Assembly (NCBI GenBank): GCA_900290335.1
Contig: OKRD01000013.1
Coordinates: 87,329 to 126,048, forward strand
From: Burkholderiales bacterium
GTDB taxonomy: Bacteria > Pseudomonadota > Gammaproteobacteria > Burkholderiales > Burkholderiaceae_F
Direction: 5' to 3'
DNA length: 38,720 bases
Shown here: one piece after another, positions 8,502 through 18,353 of the stretch
Position numbering within the stretch: position 1 is the first letter of the stretch
Layout of the letters: every line of letters begins with the position of its first letter
The notes under the pieces: model-generated
Seen by the model: only the letters and a program-made list of their open reading frames with translations
Databases searched by the model: none
What the model was told of the DNA's origin: nothing
Translations under genes and position numbers: made by a program

Positions 8502-10442
8502 TTGCTCGATCGCGCCGCCCCCCGGCCACGAAAATTTGGACCCTACACCGCTCGGGTAATGGCGGTAGCGGTGGCGCTGCTGTGCAGCGGACTGGCCGCC
8601 GCCAGCACGGTGCCGATACGAAAGCTCGACTGGTCCTACTCGGCGCCCGATCCGCTGGCCCCGACCGATGCCAGCGGCGGGGCCTCGCTCTCCTCCTTTG
8701 ATTTGCCGCTGCGCTGGTCCACGGTCGAAGGTTCGCCGCTGCACACGGTTGCGCTGCGCATGCACTTTCACCTCGAGGCGGTTCCCGACCGGACCTGGGC
8801 GGTACTGCTGTCGCATGCCAGCGAGGGCGGACGCCTGAGCGTCAATGGACATTTCATCGGCGCGATCGCCGCGGAAAGCGAAGAGCGTCACGTCGTCTGG
8901 CGGCGCCCGCAGTTGCAGGCGATCGATGCCCCCCTGCTGGTGGTGGGCGAAAATGAGCTGCTGCTCGAGACCTCCTACGGGCCTGGGCCGCACGTCCTCG
9001 CCGGCGTGGAAGTTGGCCCCTTGAGCGAGCTTTGGCATCGCTACGCGGTGCAGTTCATACTGGACTACGTTTCCACCTGGAGCGGCGCCACGATGGCGCT
9101 GCTGACCGCTCTGGTATTTGGCGCGCTCTGGTTGCAGCGGCGCGAAGCAATCTCGAAGCTGCTCGCGTTGGCGGCGCTGTACTGGCTCGTGTACTGCGCC
9201 GCCTGGCTGGTGGAAGTCATGCCGATGGAGCTTCGCCCTTGGGTACGACTGGCCGACATGGCGGCGAAGGCGGCGTTCGGCGCGACGCTCGCCATCACGC
9301 TGCTGCGCCTTTCTTCGCTTTCGCGGCGTCGGGAGGAGTGGCTGATCGGCGCCTACGCGGCACTCGGGCCCACGCTCTCCCTGGCCAGTTCGATGCGCGC
9401 CGATCCCTATCTGCAGCTGTCGTGGGAACCGGGGCTGATTCTGGTGGTGGCAATTGCCACCGGTGTCGGACTTTATCGGCGCACGCATGGGCTCGCCGCG
9501 CCGCACCCGCTGGTCCTGATCGCCGCCGTCGCGCTGCTGTTCGCGGCGCTGCTCGACTTCGGCGGCGTGGTCGGCCTGAACTCGCTCGAGGGCACGCCGG
9601 CGATGAATTTTGCCGGCCCGCTGATGCTGGCGGCACTGGCGACGCCGCTGGTCGATGGCTTCATCAAGATGATGCACGAGGCCGAAACGGCGCGCGCCGA
9701 ACTCGAGACGCGCGTGCGGGAGCGCGAGCAACTGCTGAAGAGAAATTTCGAGCGGCTGCGCGAGAGCGAGCGGATCAAGGTGGAGGCGCAGGAACGGCAA
9801 CGTATCATGCAGGACATGCACGATGGCCTGGGCTCGCAGCTCATGTCCTCGCTGATGCTCGTCGAGCGCGGCGCGGTGAGCAACGATCAGTTTGCCCAGA
9901 TCCTGCGCGAATCGATCGACGACATGCGCCTGGCCATTGACGCCCTGGCGGCCGAGGATGCCGACCTCGCGGCCGCGCTCGGCAATCTTCGCTTCCGCAT
10001 GGAACCGCGGCTGCGGGCCGCGGGGATGGAGTTGACCTGGGACGCACGCCGGCTGCCCGAGGAAGTCGGCCTACACCCGGATGTCGTCCTGCCGATCCTG
10101 CGCATCGTCCAGGAAGCCTTGACCAACGCGCTCAAGCACAGTCGCGCGCGCGCGGTGCGCGTGACGCTTGCCGTCGAGGGCAGCGGCGACGCGCGCTGGC
10201 TCGATATCCGAATTGCCGACAATGGCCGCGGCATAGCCGAGGAGCGGGTCGGCGGCCGCGGCCTGCTGAACATGCGCAACCGTGCACAGAAGATCGGTGC
10301 GCAGCTGAAACTGGAAACGGCGCCGAACGTGGGCACCACGGTGCACCTGCGCGCGCGCATCGGCGCGGCGACCCCGAGCACGAAGACGCAGCAAACGGTG
10401 CTCAACACCCAAGCAATCATCGAGCGGGCACGCCAGCAGTAA
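8502..10442 (+). CDS. Membrane sensor histidine kinase (HisKA_3/NarX-type) with N-terminal jelly-roll-like ectodomain and multi-TM region
   Basis: Signal-like N-terminus, about 200 aa beta-rich ectodomain, about 6-7 hydrophobic segments, coiled coil, H-box RQRIMQDMHDGLGSQLMSSL, N-box EALTNALKHSRA, G-box DNGRGI...GGRGLLNMRNRA. Partner RR immediately upstream. Exact start uncertain (TTG at 8502). Confidence 0.88.
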   Translation: MLDRAAPRPRKFGPYTARVMAVAVALLCSGLAAASTVPIRKLDWSYSAPDPLAPTDASGGASLSSFDLPLRWSTVEGSPLHTVALRMHFHLEAVPDRTWAVLLSHASEGGRLSVNGHFIGAIAAESEERHVVWRRPQLQAIDAPLLVVGENELLLETSYGPGPHVLAGVEVGPLSELWHRYAVQFILDYVSTWSGATMALLTALVFGALWLQRREAISKLLALAALYWLVYCAAWLVEVMPMELRPWVRLADMAAKAAFGATLAITLLRLSSLSRRREEWLIGAYAALGPTLSLASSMRADPYLQLSWEPGLILVVAIATGVGLYRRTHGLAAPHPLVLIAAVALLFAALLDFGGVVGLNSLEGTPAMNFAGPLMLAALATPLVDGFIKMMHEAETARAELETRVREREQLLKRNFERLRESERIKVEAQERQRIMQDMHDGLGSQLMSSLMLVERGAVSNDQFAQILRESIDDMRLAIDALAAEDADLAAALGNLRFRMEPRLRAAGMELTWDARRLPEEVGLHPDVVLPILRIVQEALTNALKHSRARAVRVTLAVEGSGDARWLDIRIADNGRGIAEERVGGRGLLNMRNRAQKIGAQLKLETAPNVGTTVHLRARIGAATPSTKTQQTVLNTQAIIERARQQ

Positions 10443-10475
10443 GACCGCGCTGGCGACGGACGCCGACCTGGCGCC

Positions 10476-11051
10476 TTAGCTCACGTCGGCCCGACGCTTG
10501 CGCGCGAAGGTCCGCCGGAACTTCTCCACCTTGGGCCCGATCACGAACATGCAATAGCCCTGCGTGGGGTTGTGGCGGAAGTATTCCTGGTGGTAGGTCT
10601 CGGCCCGGTAATAGCGGTCGACCGGTTCGAGCTGCGTGACGATGTCGTCTTCGAACAAATGCTGCGCCTCTCGCAGGAACTGCGTCGCGACCGCCTTTTG
10701 CTCCTCACTGTGATACAGGATCGCCGAGCGGTACTGACTGCCGATGTCGTTGCCCTGGCGGTTGGGCGTGGTTGGATCGTGGACCGCGAAGAACACCTCG
10801 AGCAGATCCCGGTAGGCGAGGCGTGCCGGGTCAAATTCGATACGCACCACTTCCGCGTACCCGGTCTCGCCAGCGCACACCTGGCGATAGTCCGGATTCT
10901 CTGTGCGGCCGTTGGAATACCCGGACTCGACGTCAACCACCCCGTCGAGTTCCTCGAACACCGCCTCCAAGCACCAGAAGCAGCCTCCCCCTAATGTCGC
11001 GAATTCATTGCCCGGTCGCGGCGCGGGCCCAAGCGAATTGCCAATTGACAT
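10476..11051 (-). CDS. msrA: Peptide methionine sulfoxide reductase MsrA
   Basis: FATLGGGCFWCLEAVFEELDGVVDVESGYSNG ... TGYAEVVRIEFDP ... DPTTPNRQGNDIGSQYRSAI ... AETYHQEYFRHNP; start at MSIGNSLG. Confidence 0.96.
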   Translation of the reverse strand: MSIGNSLGPAPRPGNEFATLGGGCFWCLEAVFEELDGVVDVESGYSNGRTENPDYRQVCAGETGYAEVVRIEFDPARLAYRDLLEVFFAVHDPTTPNRQGNDIGSQYRSAILYHSEEQKAVATQFLREAQHLFEDDIVTQLEPVDRYYRAETYHQEYFRHNPTQGYCMFVIGPKVEKFRRTFARKRRADVS

Positions 11052-11402
11052 GGTGAACTCCTTGCGGGTCCTGCCTGGGATCGGGGCGACGCCCGGTTGC
11101 CCCGCCTGCTGCGCTACTGGTCCGGCCGGCCCGCGCAACGCTCTGCGCGCGAGCCACTCTCGCCGCTGCCTTGATCACCGCTCGATGCAACCTGGCACCT
11201 AGCTTACCCCCGGAACCATGACAGCGTTTTTGCACTGCAATTTGGGGCTTGCCCCCGCTCAAGGCCGCCTCCAGAATTGCCGAAATACGGACACCGGGGG
11301 ATGGATCCCCTGCGGCAGGGGCGCCGGGCCAGGCCCTGCGCCGGGGGAGCGAGAAGCGCAGGGGTAACTGCCGATGCCGGGGCGCGCGAGTGGAGAAATT
11401 CG

Positions 11403-11813
11403 ATGACCTTCATCAAACCGTATCTGATTCGGCTCTCGCACTGCGACCCCACCGGGACCGTGTTTTACCCCAATTACTTTCACATCTTCAACGCGCTGGT
11501 CGAGGATTGGTTCTACGAGGCCATCGAGATCCGCTTCGATGAATTTCTCATGTCGCGCGGCCTGGCGCTGCCCACGGTGCGCATGGAGGCCACCTTCTCC
11601 AAGCCGACGAAGATGGGGGAGACCGTCGACTTCTGGCTCACCCTATCGCACGTCGGACGCACCTCGGTGCGCTTCACCATGGGCGTCGACAAGGAAGGAG
11701 AGCAGCGCGTGCGGATGAACCGCATCGCGGTCTGCACCTCGCAGGAGACTCGCGAAGCCACCGTCATCCCCGAAGACGTGCGCGAGAAGATGCTCGAATT
11801 CATGCGCGAATGA
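11403..11813 (+). CDS. Acyl-CoA thioesterase, hotdog fold (4-hydroxybenzoyl-CoA thioesterase-like)
   Basis: MTFIKPYLIRLSHCDPTGTVFYPNYFHIFNALVEDWFYEA; catalytic Asp/Tyr-type block (CDPTGTVFYPNYF). Confidence 0.85.
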   Translation: MTFIKPYLIRLSHCDPTGTVFYPNYFHIFNALVEDWFYEAIEIRFDEFLMSRGLALPTVRMEATFSKPTKMGETVDFWLTLSHVGRTSVRFTMGVDKEGEQRVRMNRIAVCTSQETREATVIPEDVREKMLEFMRE

Positions 11814-11868
11814 GGCGCGCGACCGCCAATAGCCGTTGCGCAGCACAGCGCCGCCGTAGCGGCCGGAC

Positions 11869-12687
11869 TCAAGGCGTTGGGCCGCCGGCCGCACTCACCC
11901 AGTGCGGCGCACGTTTGGCGAAGAACGCGGCCATGCCTTCTGCCGCCTCGTCCGTGGTGCGCTGCTGCGCAATCGCGCGCGCGGTGCGCTCGATGACCTC
12001 GTCGGCGATCTCGCGCCCCTCGACCTCGAAGACCAGCGCCTTGGCAGCGGCCTGCGACCTCGGGCCGCCCGCGCACAGCGCTTCGCAGATCTGGCGCACG
12101 CAGCCATCGAGCTCGTCGGCTGCGACCACTTCGTGCGCCAGGCCCATTTGCGCGGCGCGCGCTGCCGAGATGCGCTCCGCGCTCTGCACGTATCGCAGCG
12201 CTTGGCGCGGACCGATCGCACGCACTACGTACGGGCTGATGACGGCCGGAATCAGCCCCAGTCGGGCTTCGGACATCGCGAAGCTCGCATCGTGCGTGGC
12301 GACGCAGATATCGCAGGCCGCGGCTATTCCCATCCCCCCGCCGAGCGCCGCACCGTGCACACGGGCCAGCGTTGGCTTGCTCATGCGCGCAAGGCCGTAC
12401 AGCATCCGGGCAAAGCGGCGCGCGTCCTGCAGATTCTCTTCCATCGTCGCTGCCGCGGCCCGACCCATCCAGTGCAGATCGGCACCGGCGCAGAAGTTGC
12501 GTCCCTTCCCCGCGACGATGACGACCCGAACAGCGGGATCGACCTCGAGGGCACGGCTGGCCGCGTCGAGCTCCTCGATCAAGACCTCGTTGAAGGCATT
12601 GTGCACTTGCGGACGGTTCATCCAGATAGTGGCGGTCGCTGCGCCGCGTTCCACGCTTAGCGTCTGGTACACGTTCTCTCCTTCCAA
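11869..12687 (-). CDS. Enoyl-CoA hydratase/isomerase family protein (possibly methylglutaconyl-CoA hydratase-like)
   Basis: ATIWMNRPQVHNAFNEVLIEEL, VIVAGKGRNFCAGADLHWMGR, KPTLARVHGAALGGGMGIAAACDICVA, FAMSEARLGLIPAVISPYVVRAIG. Confidence 0.9.
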   Translation of the reverse strand: MEGENVYQTLSVERGAATATIWMNRPQVHNAFNEVLIEELDAASRALEVDPAVRVVIVAGKGRNFCAGADLHWMGRAAAATMEENLQDARRFARMLYGLARMSKPTLARVHGAALGGGMGIAAACDICVATHDASFAMSEARLGLIPAVISPYVVRAIGPRQALRYVQSAERISAARAAQMGLAHEVVAADELDGCVRQICEALCAGGPRSQAAAKALVFEVEGREIADEVIERTARAIAQQRTTDEAAEGMAAFFAKRAPHWVSAAGGPTP

Positions 12688-12798
12688 GCCGCGTCAATCA
12701 CTCGACGCCGATTGTCCTCCCCGCCAAGGATCCCGCAAGCCGCTCGTGGACCGGCACATGCTTTAATCGGTTACTTTTCCACCGCTGCCCCCCGTTCG

Positions 12799-13056
12799 AT
12801 GCGATTGCCCGATCTGTTCGGATTTGCCGCTGCCGTCCTGACAACCGTCGCCTTCGTCCCGCAGGTCCTGCACACCTGGAAGACGCGTCACGCGGGCGGC
12901 ATCTCGCTGGGCATGCTTTGCCTGTTCACGCTGGGCGTCGCGCTATGGCTTTGCTACGGTCTGCTCCTCGGCGCATGGCCGGTGATCGCCGCCAACGCGA
13001 TCACGCTTGCACTGGCGCTGTTCCTGCTGGCGATGAAGCTGCGCTTCGGTCGGTAA
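12799..13056 (+). CDS. SemiSWEET-type sugar transporter (MtN3/PQ-loop, 3 TM)
   Basis: MRLPDLFGFAAAVLTTVAFVPQVLHTWKTRHAGGISLGMLCLFTLGVALWLCYGLLLGAWPVIAANAITLALALFLLAMKLRFGR; PQ motif and three TMs. Confidence 0.88.
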   Translation: MRLPDLFGFAAAVLTTVAFVPQVLHTWKTRHAGGISLGMLCLFTLGVALWLCYGLLLGAWPVIAANAITLALALFLLAMKLRFGR

Positions 13057-13073
13057 ATCCGGCGGGCGGTTCC

Positions 13074-14132
13074 TCAATCGGCGTCGATGATCCTGCTCTG
13101 GCTGCCGGCAGCCGCGCGGCGCAGCCGATCGTGGACGGCTTCCCAGGGCTCGCCGCTCGGCGGAATCGCGACCAGCAAACGCTCGGCCGCACTCGCATCG
13201 AGCTGGCGCAGAGCGTCGTACAGCGCATGGGCGTATTCGGCCGGAGCGGCGGCGGCCGCAATGTGCATTGCCAGGTCGCCCGCGGGGAGGCGCCGGAGCT
13301 GCTCCGGCGGTGCCAGCACCGCCAGCGGCAAGGGCCGCAGTTGCGACACCCGCGCCGCCAGGTCCGCCGGTCCCACCAGCTCGAGCAGTTTGCGCGGCGC
13401 ATAGTGCCCGGCAACCCGGCCGGAGGCGCGCGGCGCGGGCTCGGCATCGGCGGCGATCGCTACCGCCGCGCCGAGCGCCGCGCCGATCTGGGCGCGGCCG
13501 ATCGAACCCGGCCTCAGGATGCGCACCCCCCCGGCGGCAAAGTCGACGATGGTCGATTCGATGCCCAGTGCACTGGCACCGCCGTCCAATATGAAATCGA
13601 CCAAACCGCCGGGCTTTTCGCCCAGGTCCGCACGCACGTGGGCGGCCCGAGTCGGGCTGATGCGGCCGTAGCGGTTCGCGCTCGGCGCCGCGATCGCGGA
13701 CGTGTCATCGTGGCGTGCCGCGCACAGGCCGCGCAGCAGCGATTGCGCCCAGGGATTGACCGGGCAGCGCAAACCGACGGTATCCTGGCCACCGGTCAGG
13801 GCGTCGCAGGCGCGCGCGGTGCGCGGCAAGATCAGCGTTAGCGGCCCCGGCCAAAACTGCTTCATCAGTGCCCGCGCGGCCGCTGGGATCTCCCGCGCCC
13901 AGCCCGCCACCGCGGCGGCATCGGCAACGTGGACGATCAGCGGGTGCGCGCGCGGCCGCCCCTTGGCACGGAATATCGCGGCAATCGCATCGGGCTGGTC
14001 GGCGTCGGCACCCAAGCCGTAGACCGTTTCCGTCGGGAAGGCAACCAGGCCGCCGCGGAGCAAGACCTCGACCCCATGACGTACCGCCGCCGCGTCGACG
14101 CCCCCTTCGGTGCCGCCCGCGCGACTTCTCAT
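13074..14132 (-). CDS. L-threonylcarbamoyladenylate synthase (YrdC domain plus C-terminal Sua5 domain)
   Basis: GLVAFPTETVYGLGADADQPDAIAAIFRAKGRPRAHPLIVHV ... SANRYGRISPTRAAHV ... ESTIVDFAAGGVRILRPGSI ... ASGRVAGHYAPR. Confidence 0.93.
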   Translation of the reverse strand: MRSRAGGTEGGVDAAAVRHGVEVLLRGGLVAFPTETVYGLGADADQPDAIAAIFRAKGRPRAHPLIVHVADAAAVAGWAREIPAAARALMKQFWPGPLTLILPRTARACDALTGGQDTVGLRCPVNPWAQSLLRGLCAARHDDTSAIAAPSANRYGRISPTRAAHVRADLGEKPGGLVDFILDGGASALGIESTIVDFAAGGVRILRPGSIGRAQIGAALGAAVAIAADAEPAPRASGRVAGHYAPRKLLELVGPADLAARVSQLRPLPLAVLAPPEQLRRLPAGDLAMHIAAAAAPAEYAHALYDALRQLDASAAERLLVAIPPSGEPWEAVHDRLRRAAAGSQSRIIDAD

Positions 14133-15328
14133 TGCATCGCGGCTTGCGCCACGGAGCGCGGCAGCTCCAGATGCAAGATGTTCGCCACCGAGGCCGCGCG
14201 CTGGCAGGCGAGGCCCATCGACTCGCCTACCACGGTAACGTGCCCCATCTTCCGGCCCCGCCGCGCCTCGCTCTTGCCATACAGGTGCAAGCAGGCCCCG
14301 GGTACCGCCAGGACGCGGTCAAAAGCTGGCGAGCAGACCTGCCCGTCGCGACCGACCCACAGATCGCCGAGCAAATTGAGCATGACGGCGGGAGTCAGCA
14401 GCCGGGAATCTCCCAAGGGCATGCGCGCCAGGGCACGGACCTGCTGCTCGAACTGGCTGCTCACGCACGCCTCGATGGTCGCGTGTCCGCTGTTGTGCGG
14501 CCGCGGCGCGATTTCATTGACCAGCAACTGCCCGTCGGCCAGCTCGAACAGTTCCACGCACAGCACCCCGACGTACGCCAAGCCATCGGCGATCCGCGCG
14601 GCGATCGCGCAGGCGCGCTCGGTCTGGACGGTGTCGATGCGCGCGGGCACGACCGAACACGCGAGTATGCCGTCGCGGTGCTCATTCTCGCTCACCGGGA
14701 AGTAGGCCTTGGCACCGTCGCTGCCGCGGGCGACAATGACCGACAGCTCACGGCGCAGCGCCAGTCGCCGCTCGAGCACGCACTCGACTGATTGCAGTTG
14801 CGCCCAGGCGGCGCCCAGGGCCGCGCGCTCGTCCACGTCGACCTGCCCCTTGCCGTCGTAACCGAGCCGGGCCGTCTTCAGGATGGCCGGAAACAGCGCC
14901 GCATCGAGCGATTGCGGGTCGGTCGCGGCAGTAAGGGCCGCGTGCGGCACGACCTCGACGCCGCAGGAGCGGACGAAGCCCTTTTCCGCGATTCGGTCCT
15001 GGGCGACGGTGACCGCAGCCGCCGACGGCCGGACGGGGCAGTACCGGGCCAGCAGTTCCAGGCTGCGTGCGGGGACGTTCTCGAATTCGGTCGTTACCGC
15101 CGCACAGCACCGGCCCAGTTCCTCCAGCGCGGCGGAGTCGTCGTAGGCGGCAACGATCTGGCGTTCGGCCACCGCCCCCGCCGGCCCGTCGGCCGCCGGA
15201 TCGAGCACACAGACGCGATAGCCCATCGACTGGGCCGCCATGCAGAACATGCGTCCCAGCTGCCCGCCGCCGAGGACGCCAAGCCAGCTGCCGGGCGCGA
15301 TCGCCCCCTCGGCGTCATGGTCGGTCAC
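14129..15328 (-). CDS. purK: 5-(carboxyamino)imidazole ribonucleotide synthase
   Basis: [38 protein letters not shown] ... [29 protein letters not shown]. 4-bp overlap with the upstream (purE) and downstream genes. Confidence 0.96.
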   Translation of the reverse strand: MTDHDAEGAIAPGSWLGVLGGGQLGRMFCMAAQSMGYRVCVLDPAADGPAGAVAERQIVAAYDDSAALEELGRCCAAVTTEFENVPARSLELLARYCPVRPSAAAVTVAQDRIAEKGFVRSCGVEVVPHAALTAATDPQSLDAALFPAILKTARLGYDGKGQVDVDERAALGAAWAQLQSVECVLERRLALRRELSVIVARGSDGAKAYFPVSENEHRDGILACSVVPARIDTVQTERACAIAARIADGLAYVGVLCVELFELADGQLLVNEIAPRPHNSGHATIEACVSSQFEQQVRALARMPLGDSRLLTPAVMLNLLGDLWVGRDGQVCSPAFDRVLAVPGACLHLYGKSEARRGRKMGHVTVVGESMGLACQRAASVANILHLELPRSVAQAAMQ

Positions 15329-15819
15329 AGCGGCAGCGTCATATTGCGCGCCTTCTCGCCCTGGGTTGCGCGGAACTGGGCGAGCTTCATCGCGAGAACC
15401 GGATCGTCGAGTGCCAGCGTCGAGACCGCGAACAGGGCCGCATTGGCAGCGCCGGCCTCGCCGATCGCAAACGTGGCAACGGGTATTCCCTTGGGCATCT
15501 GGACGATCGACAGGAGGCTGTCTTCCCCGCGCAGGTACCGCGACGGCACCGGCACGCCCAGCACCGGGATGAGCGTCTTGGATGCCAGCATTCCGGGAAG
15601 GTGCGCCGCCCCGCCGGCGCCGGCAACGATGATGCGCAGGCCGCGTTCGCGGGCACCCTCGGCATAGGCGAACATGTCGTCGGGCATCCGATGGGCCGAA
15701 ATGACGCGGGCCTCGAAGGCAACGCCAAAGTCCTGCAGGATCTCGCAGGCGTGCTTCATGGTGTCCCAGTCGGATTCGGAACCCATCACCACACCGACCA
15801 GGGCATGGTTACGGCTCAC
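15325..15819 (-). CDS. purE: 5-(carboxyamino)imidazole ribonucleotide mutase
   Basis: [40 protein letters not shown] ... [32 protein letters not shown]. Confidence 0.97.
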   Translation of the reverse strand: MSRNHALVGVVMGSESDWDTMKHACEILQDFGVAFEARVISAHRMPDDMFAYAEGARERGLRIIVAGAGGAAHLPGMLASKTLIPVLGVPVPSRYLRGEDSLLSIVQMPKGIPVATFAIGEAGAANAALFAVSTLALDDPVLAMKLAQFRATQGEKARNMTLPL

Positions 15820-15864
15820 GAGGCCAGCTCCCGCAGCATCCGCACCCGACCAGAATCCATGTCA

Positions 15865-16785
15865 TCACCCCGCGACGAGTCGATCCAGCGCCTCGCGGTA
15901 TCGCGCGGCGGTCTTGCCGATGATGTCCTGCGGCAGCGCCGGCGGCGGCGGGGTCTTGTCCCACGGCTGCTGCTGCAGCCAGTCGCGCAGGAACTGCTTA
16001 TCGAAGCTCGGGGGAGACACCCCTACACGATACTGATCCACCGGCCAAAAGCGCGAGGAATCCGGCGTGAGCACCTCGTCCATCAAGCGCAATTCCCCGC
16101 GGCGGTCCAGGCCGAACTCGAACTTCGTGTCGGCGATGATGATCCCCCGCCCGCGAGCAATCTCGGCCGCGCTCCGGTACAGGCGCAGCGCAAAGTCGCG
16201 GACGCGTTCGGCCAGCGCGCCACCGATTCGTTCGCAGACCTGGTCAAAACTGATGTTCTCGTCGTGCATCCCAAGCTCGGCCTTGTGCGCAGGCGTAAAC
16301 AGCGGCCCGGGCAGTTGCTGCGCCAGCTGCAGGCCGCCAGGCAGAGCGATTCCGCAGACCCGTCCCTCGCGACAGTAATCGCTCCATCCGGAGCCGATCA
16401 GATAACCGCGCACCACCGCCTCGACCGGCAGCGGCACCAGCCGCTGGGCGACCACCGCCCGCCCCTCTACCTGTCCGCGCTCGTCGGCCTGCACCACGCT
16501 CGCCGGATCGATGCCCGTCAGGTGGTTGGGCCCGAGTGCAGCGAGCCGGGCGAACCAGAAGTTGGACATGGCGTTGAGCACCCGTCCCTTGCCGGGAATC
16601 GGTTCGCGCATGATCACGTCGAACGCCGAGATCCGGTCGGTGGTGATGATGAGAAGGCGGTCCTCGCCGACGGCGTAGGTATCGCGCACCTTGCCGCGGT
16701 ACACCAGCGGCAGCGATTTGAGGCGGGACTCGAATATCGGGGCAGAGGCGTCCGGCGGCTCGACCGCTGCCGTGCCCGCACTCAC
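15865..16785 (-). CDS. purC: Phosphoribosylaminoimidazole-succinocarboxamide synthase
   Basis: [32 protein letters not shown] ... [14 protein letters not shown] ... [13 protein letters not shown] ... [18 protein letters not shown] start overlapping the dgkA stop. Confidence 0.95.
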   Translation of the reverse strand: MSAGTAAVEPPDASAPIFESRLKSLPLVYRGKVRDTYAVGEDRLLIITTDRISAFDVIMREPIPGKGRVLNAMSNFWFARLAALGPNHLTGIDPASVVQADERGQVEGRAVVAQRLVPLPVEAVVRGYLIGSGWSDYCREGRVCGIALPGGLQLAQQLPGPLFTPAHKAELGMHDENISFDQVCERIGGALAERVRDFALRLYRSAAEIARGRGIIIADTKFEFGLDRRGELRLMDEVLTPDSSRFWPVDQYRVGVSPPSFDKQFLRDWLQQQPWDKTPPPPALPQDIIGKTAARYREALDRLVAG

Positions 16786-17201
16786 CCGAAGCGTGACCAC
16801 AGGACGGTCACCCAAATGCCGCCGGCCAGCAGCAGCGCCAGCATGACTGCGGCACTGCCCAGATCCTTGGCTCGCTTGGCCAAGGGATTGATCTCGAAGC
16901 TGTGGCGGTCGATCGCCGCCTCGATCGCGGTGTTCAGGAGCTCGACGATCAAAACCAGGACAACCGACCCGACCATCAGCAAGCGCTCGATCACGGCGAT
17001 CGGCAAAAGCACCGCGATCGGGATCAGGGCCGCCGCCAGGAGCAACTCCTGTCGAAAGGCATCCTCCTCGCACCAGGCCGCTATGAATCCGTCGATGGAA
17101 TAGCGAAACGCGTTCCAGACCCGCTGCAGCCCGCGCTTGCCCTTCAGTGCCCGGCTATCGCGCGGCGCCGAAGGGCTTTGCAGCGGGGAGTCCGGATTCA
17201 T
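16782..17201 (-). CDS. dgkA: Diacylglycerol kinase (prokaryotic, membrane)
   Basis: [34 protein letters not shown] ... [36 protein letters not shown]; three TMs. Confidence 0.95.
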   Translation of the reverse strand: MNPDSPLQSPSAPRDSRALKGKRGLQRVWNAFRYSIDGFIAAWCEEDAFRQELLLAAALIPIAVLLPIAVIERLLMVGSVVLVLIVELLNTAIEAAIDRHSFEINPLAKRAKDLGSAAVMLALLLAGGIWVTVLWSRFG

Positions 17202-17209
17202 CTCGACCG

Positions 17210-18274
17210 TCAGCGGATGTGCTGCGCCAGCTCGCCGGCGCGGTAGCGCAGCGCCATCTTAGGCAAAGGCTGGGCGACCAGCTTCGCCGCCATGCCCTCG
17301 CAACCAAACTCCACGTAGCGCTGCTTGCAGATCTTCTTGGTCGCCTCGCGTGCGGGTTTGAGAAAATCGCGCGGATCAAACTTGGACGGATTCTGCGCCA
17401 GGAACTTGCGCACCGCCGCGGTCATCGCCAGGCGAATATCGGTGTCGATGTTGATCTTGCGCACACCGTGCTTGATGGCTTCCTGGATCTCCTCGACCGG
17501 CACTCCGTACGTTTCCTTGATTTCGCCACCGTACTTGCGAATCTCTTCGAGCAGATCCTGGGGAACGCTGGAAGAGCCGTGCATGACCAGGTGAGTGGTA
17601 GGAATCCTGGCGTGAATCTGCTTGATGCGATCGATGGCCAGGATATCCCCGGTCGGCTTGCGCGAGAACTTGTAGGCGCCATGCGAGGTGCCGATGGCGA
17701 TCGCCAGCGCATCGAGCTGCGTACGCTTGACGAAATCGGCGGCCTGGTCCGGGTCCGTTAGCAGCATATCGCGCGTCATCTTTCCCTCGGCGCCGTGGCC
17801 GTCTTCCTTGTCGCCCTCCATCGTCTCCAGCGAACCCAGACAGCCAAGCTCACCTTCGACGCTGACGCCGAGCGCGTGCGCCGTATCGACCACCTTCTTG
17901 GTCACCTGGCAGTTGTAATCGTAATCGGCGACCGTCTTGCCGTCCTCCTTCAAGGACCCGTCCATCATGACCGAGGAAAAGCCCAGGCGCATCGCCGAAT
18001 CGCAGACGGCCGGCGACGCCCCGTGGTCCTGATGCATCGCGACCGGGATATTGGGATACGTCTCGATGGCGGCCTCGATCAGGTGGCGCAGAAAAATCTC
18101 ACCGGTGTATTTGCGGGCACCCGCCGACGCCTGCATGATCACCGGCGAATTCACCTCCGAGGCGGCCTCCATGATCGCCTGCACCTGTTCAAGATTATTG
18201 ACGTTGAACGCCGGAACACCATAGGTGTGTTCGGCAGCATGGTCGAGCATTTGCCGTAATGAAATCAGGGCCAT
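17210..18274 (-). CDS. fba: Class II fructose-bisphosphate aldolase
   Basis: [56 protein letters not shown] ... [10 protein letters not shown] ... SVMMDGSL ... [11 protein letters not shown] ... [13 protein letters not shown]. Confidence 0.96.
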   Translation of the reverse strand: MALISLRQMLDHAAEHTYGVPAFNVNNLEQVQAIMEAASEVNSPVIMQASAGARKYTGEIFLRHLIEAAIETYPNIPVAMHQDHGASPAVCDSAMRLGFSSVMMDGSLKEDGKTVADYDYNCQVTKKVVDTAHALGVSVEGELGCLGSLETMEGDKEDGHGAEGKMTRDMLLTDPDQAADFVKRTQLDALAIAIGTSHGAYKFSRKPTGDILAIDRIKQIHARIPTTHLVMHGSSSVPQDLLEEIRKYGGEIKETYGVPVEEIQEAIKHGVRKINIDTDIRLAMTAAVRKFLAQNPSKFDPRDFLKPAREATKKICKQRYVEFGCEGMAAKLVAQPLPKMALRYRAGELAQHIR

Positions 18275-18353
18275 TTCCGTCTCTCCTTTGAGTATCTTCC
18301 GCGAACGCAGCGAGTTACCGCTGCCGTTTGTCCATTTCCATGCTGTCGCCGAG

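Noticed and set aside
8460-9821. 453-aa minus-strand ORF opposite the histidine kinase
   Set aside because: Antisense shadow ORF with compositional bias; the plus-strand kinase has all expected motifs.
15067-17103. 678-aa plus-strand ORF opposite purK-purE-purC-dgkA
   Set aside because: Arg/His/Gln-rich low-quality translation antisense to four clearly recognised genes; expected shadow ORF in high-GC DNA.
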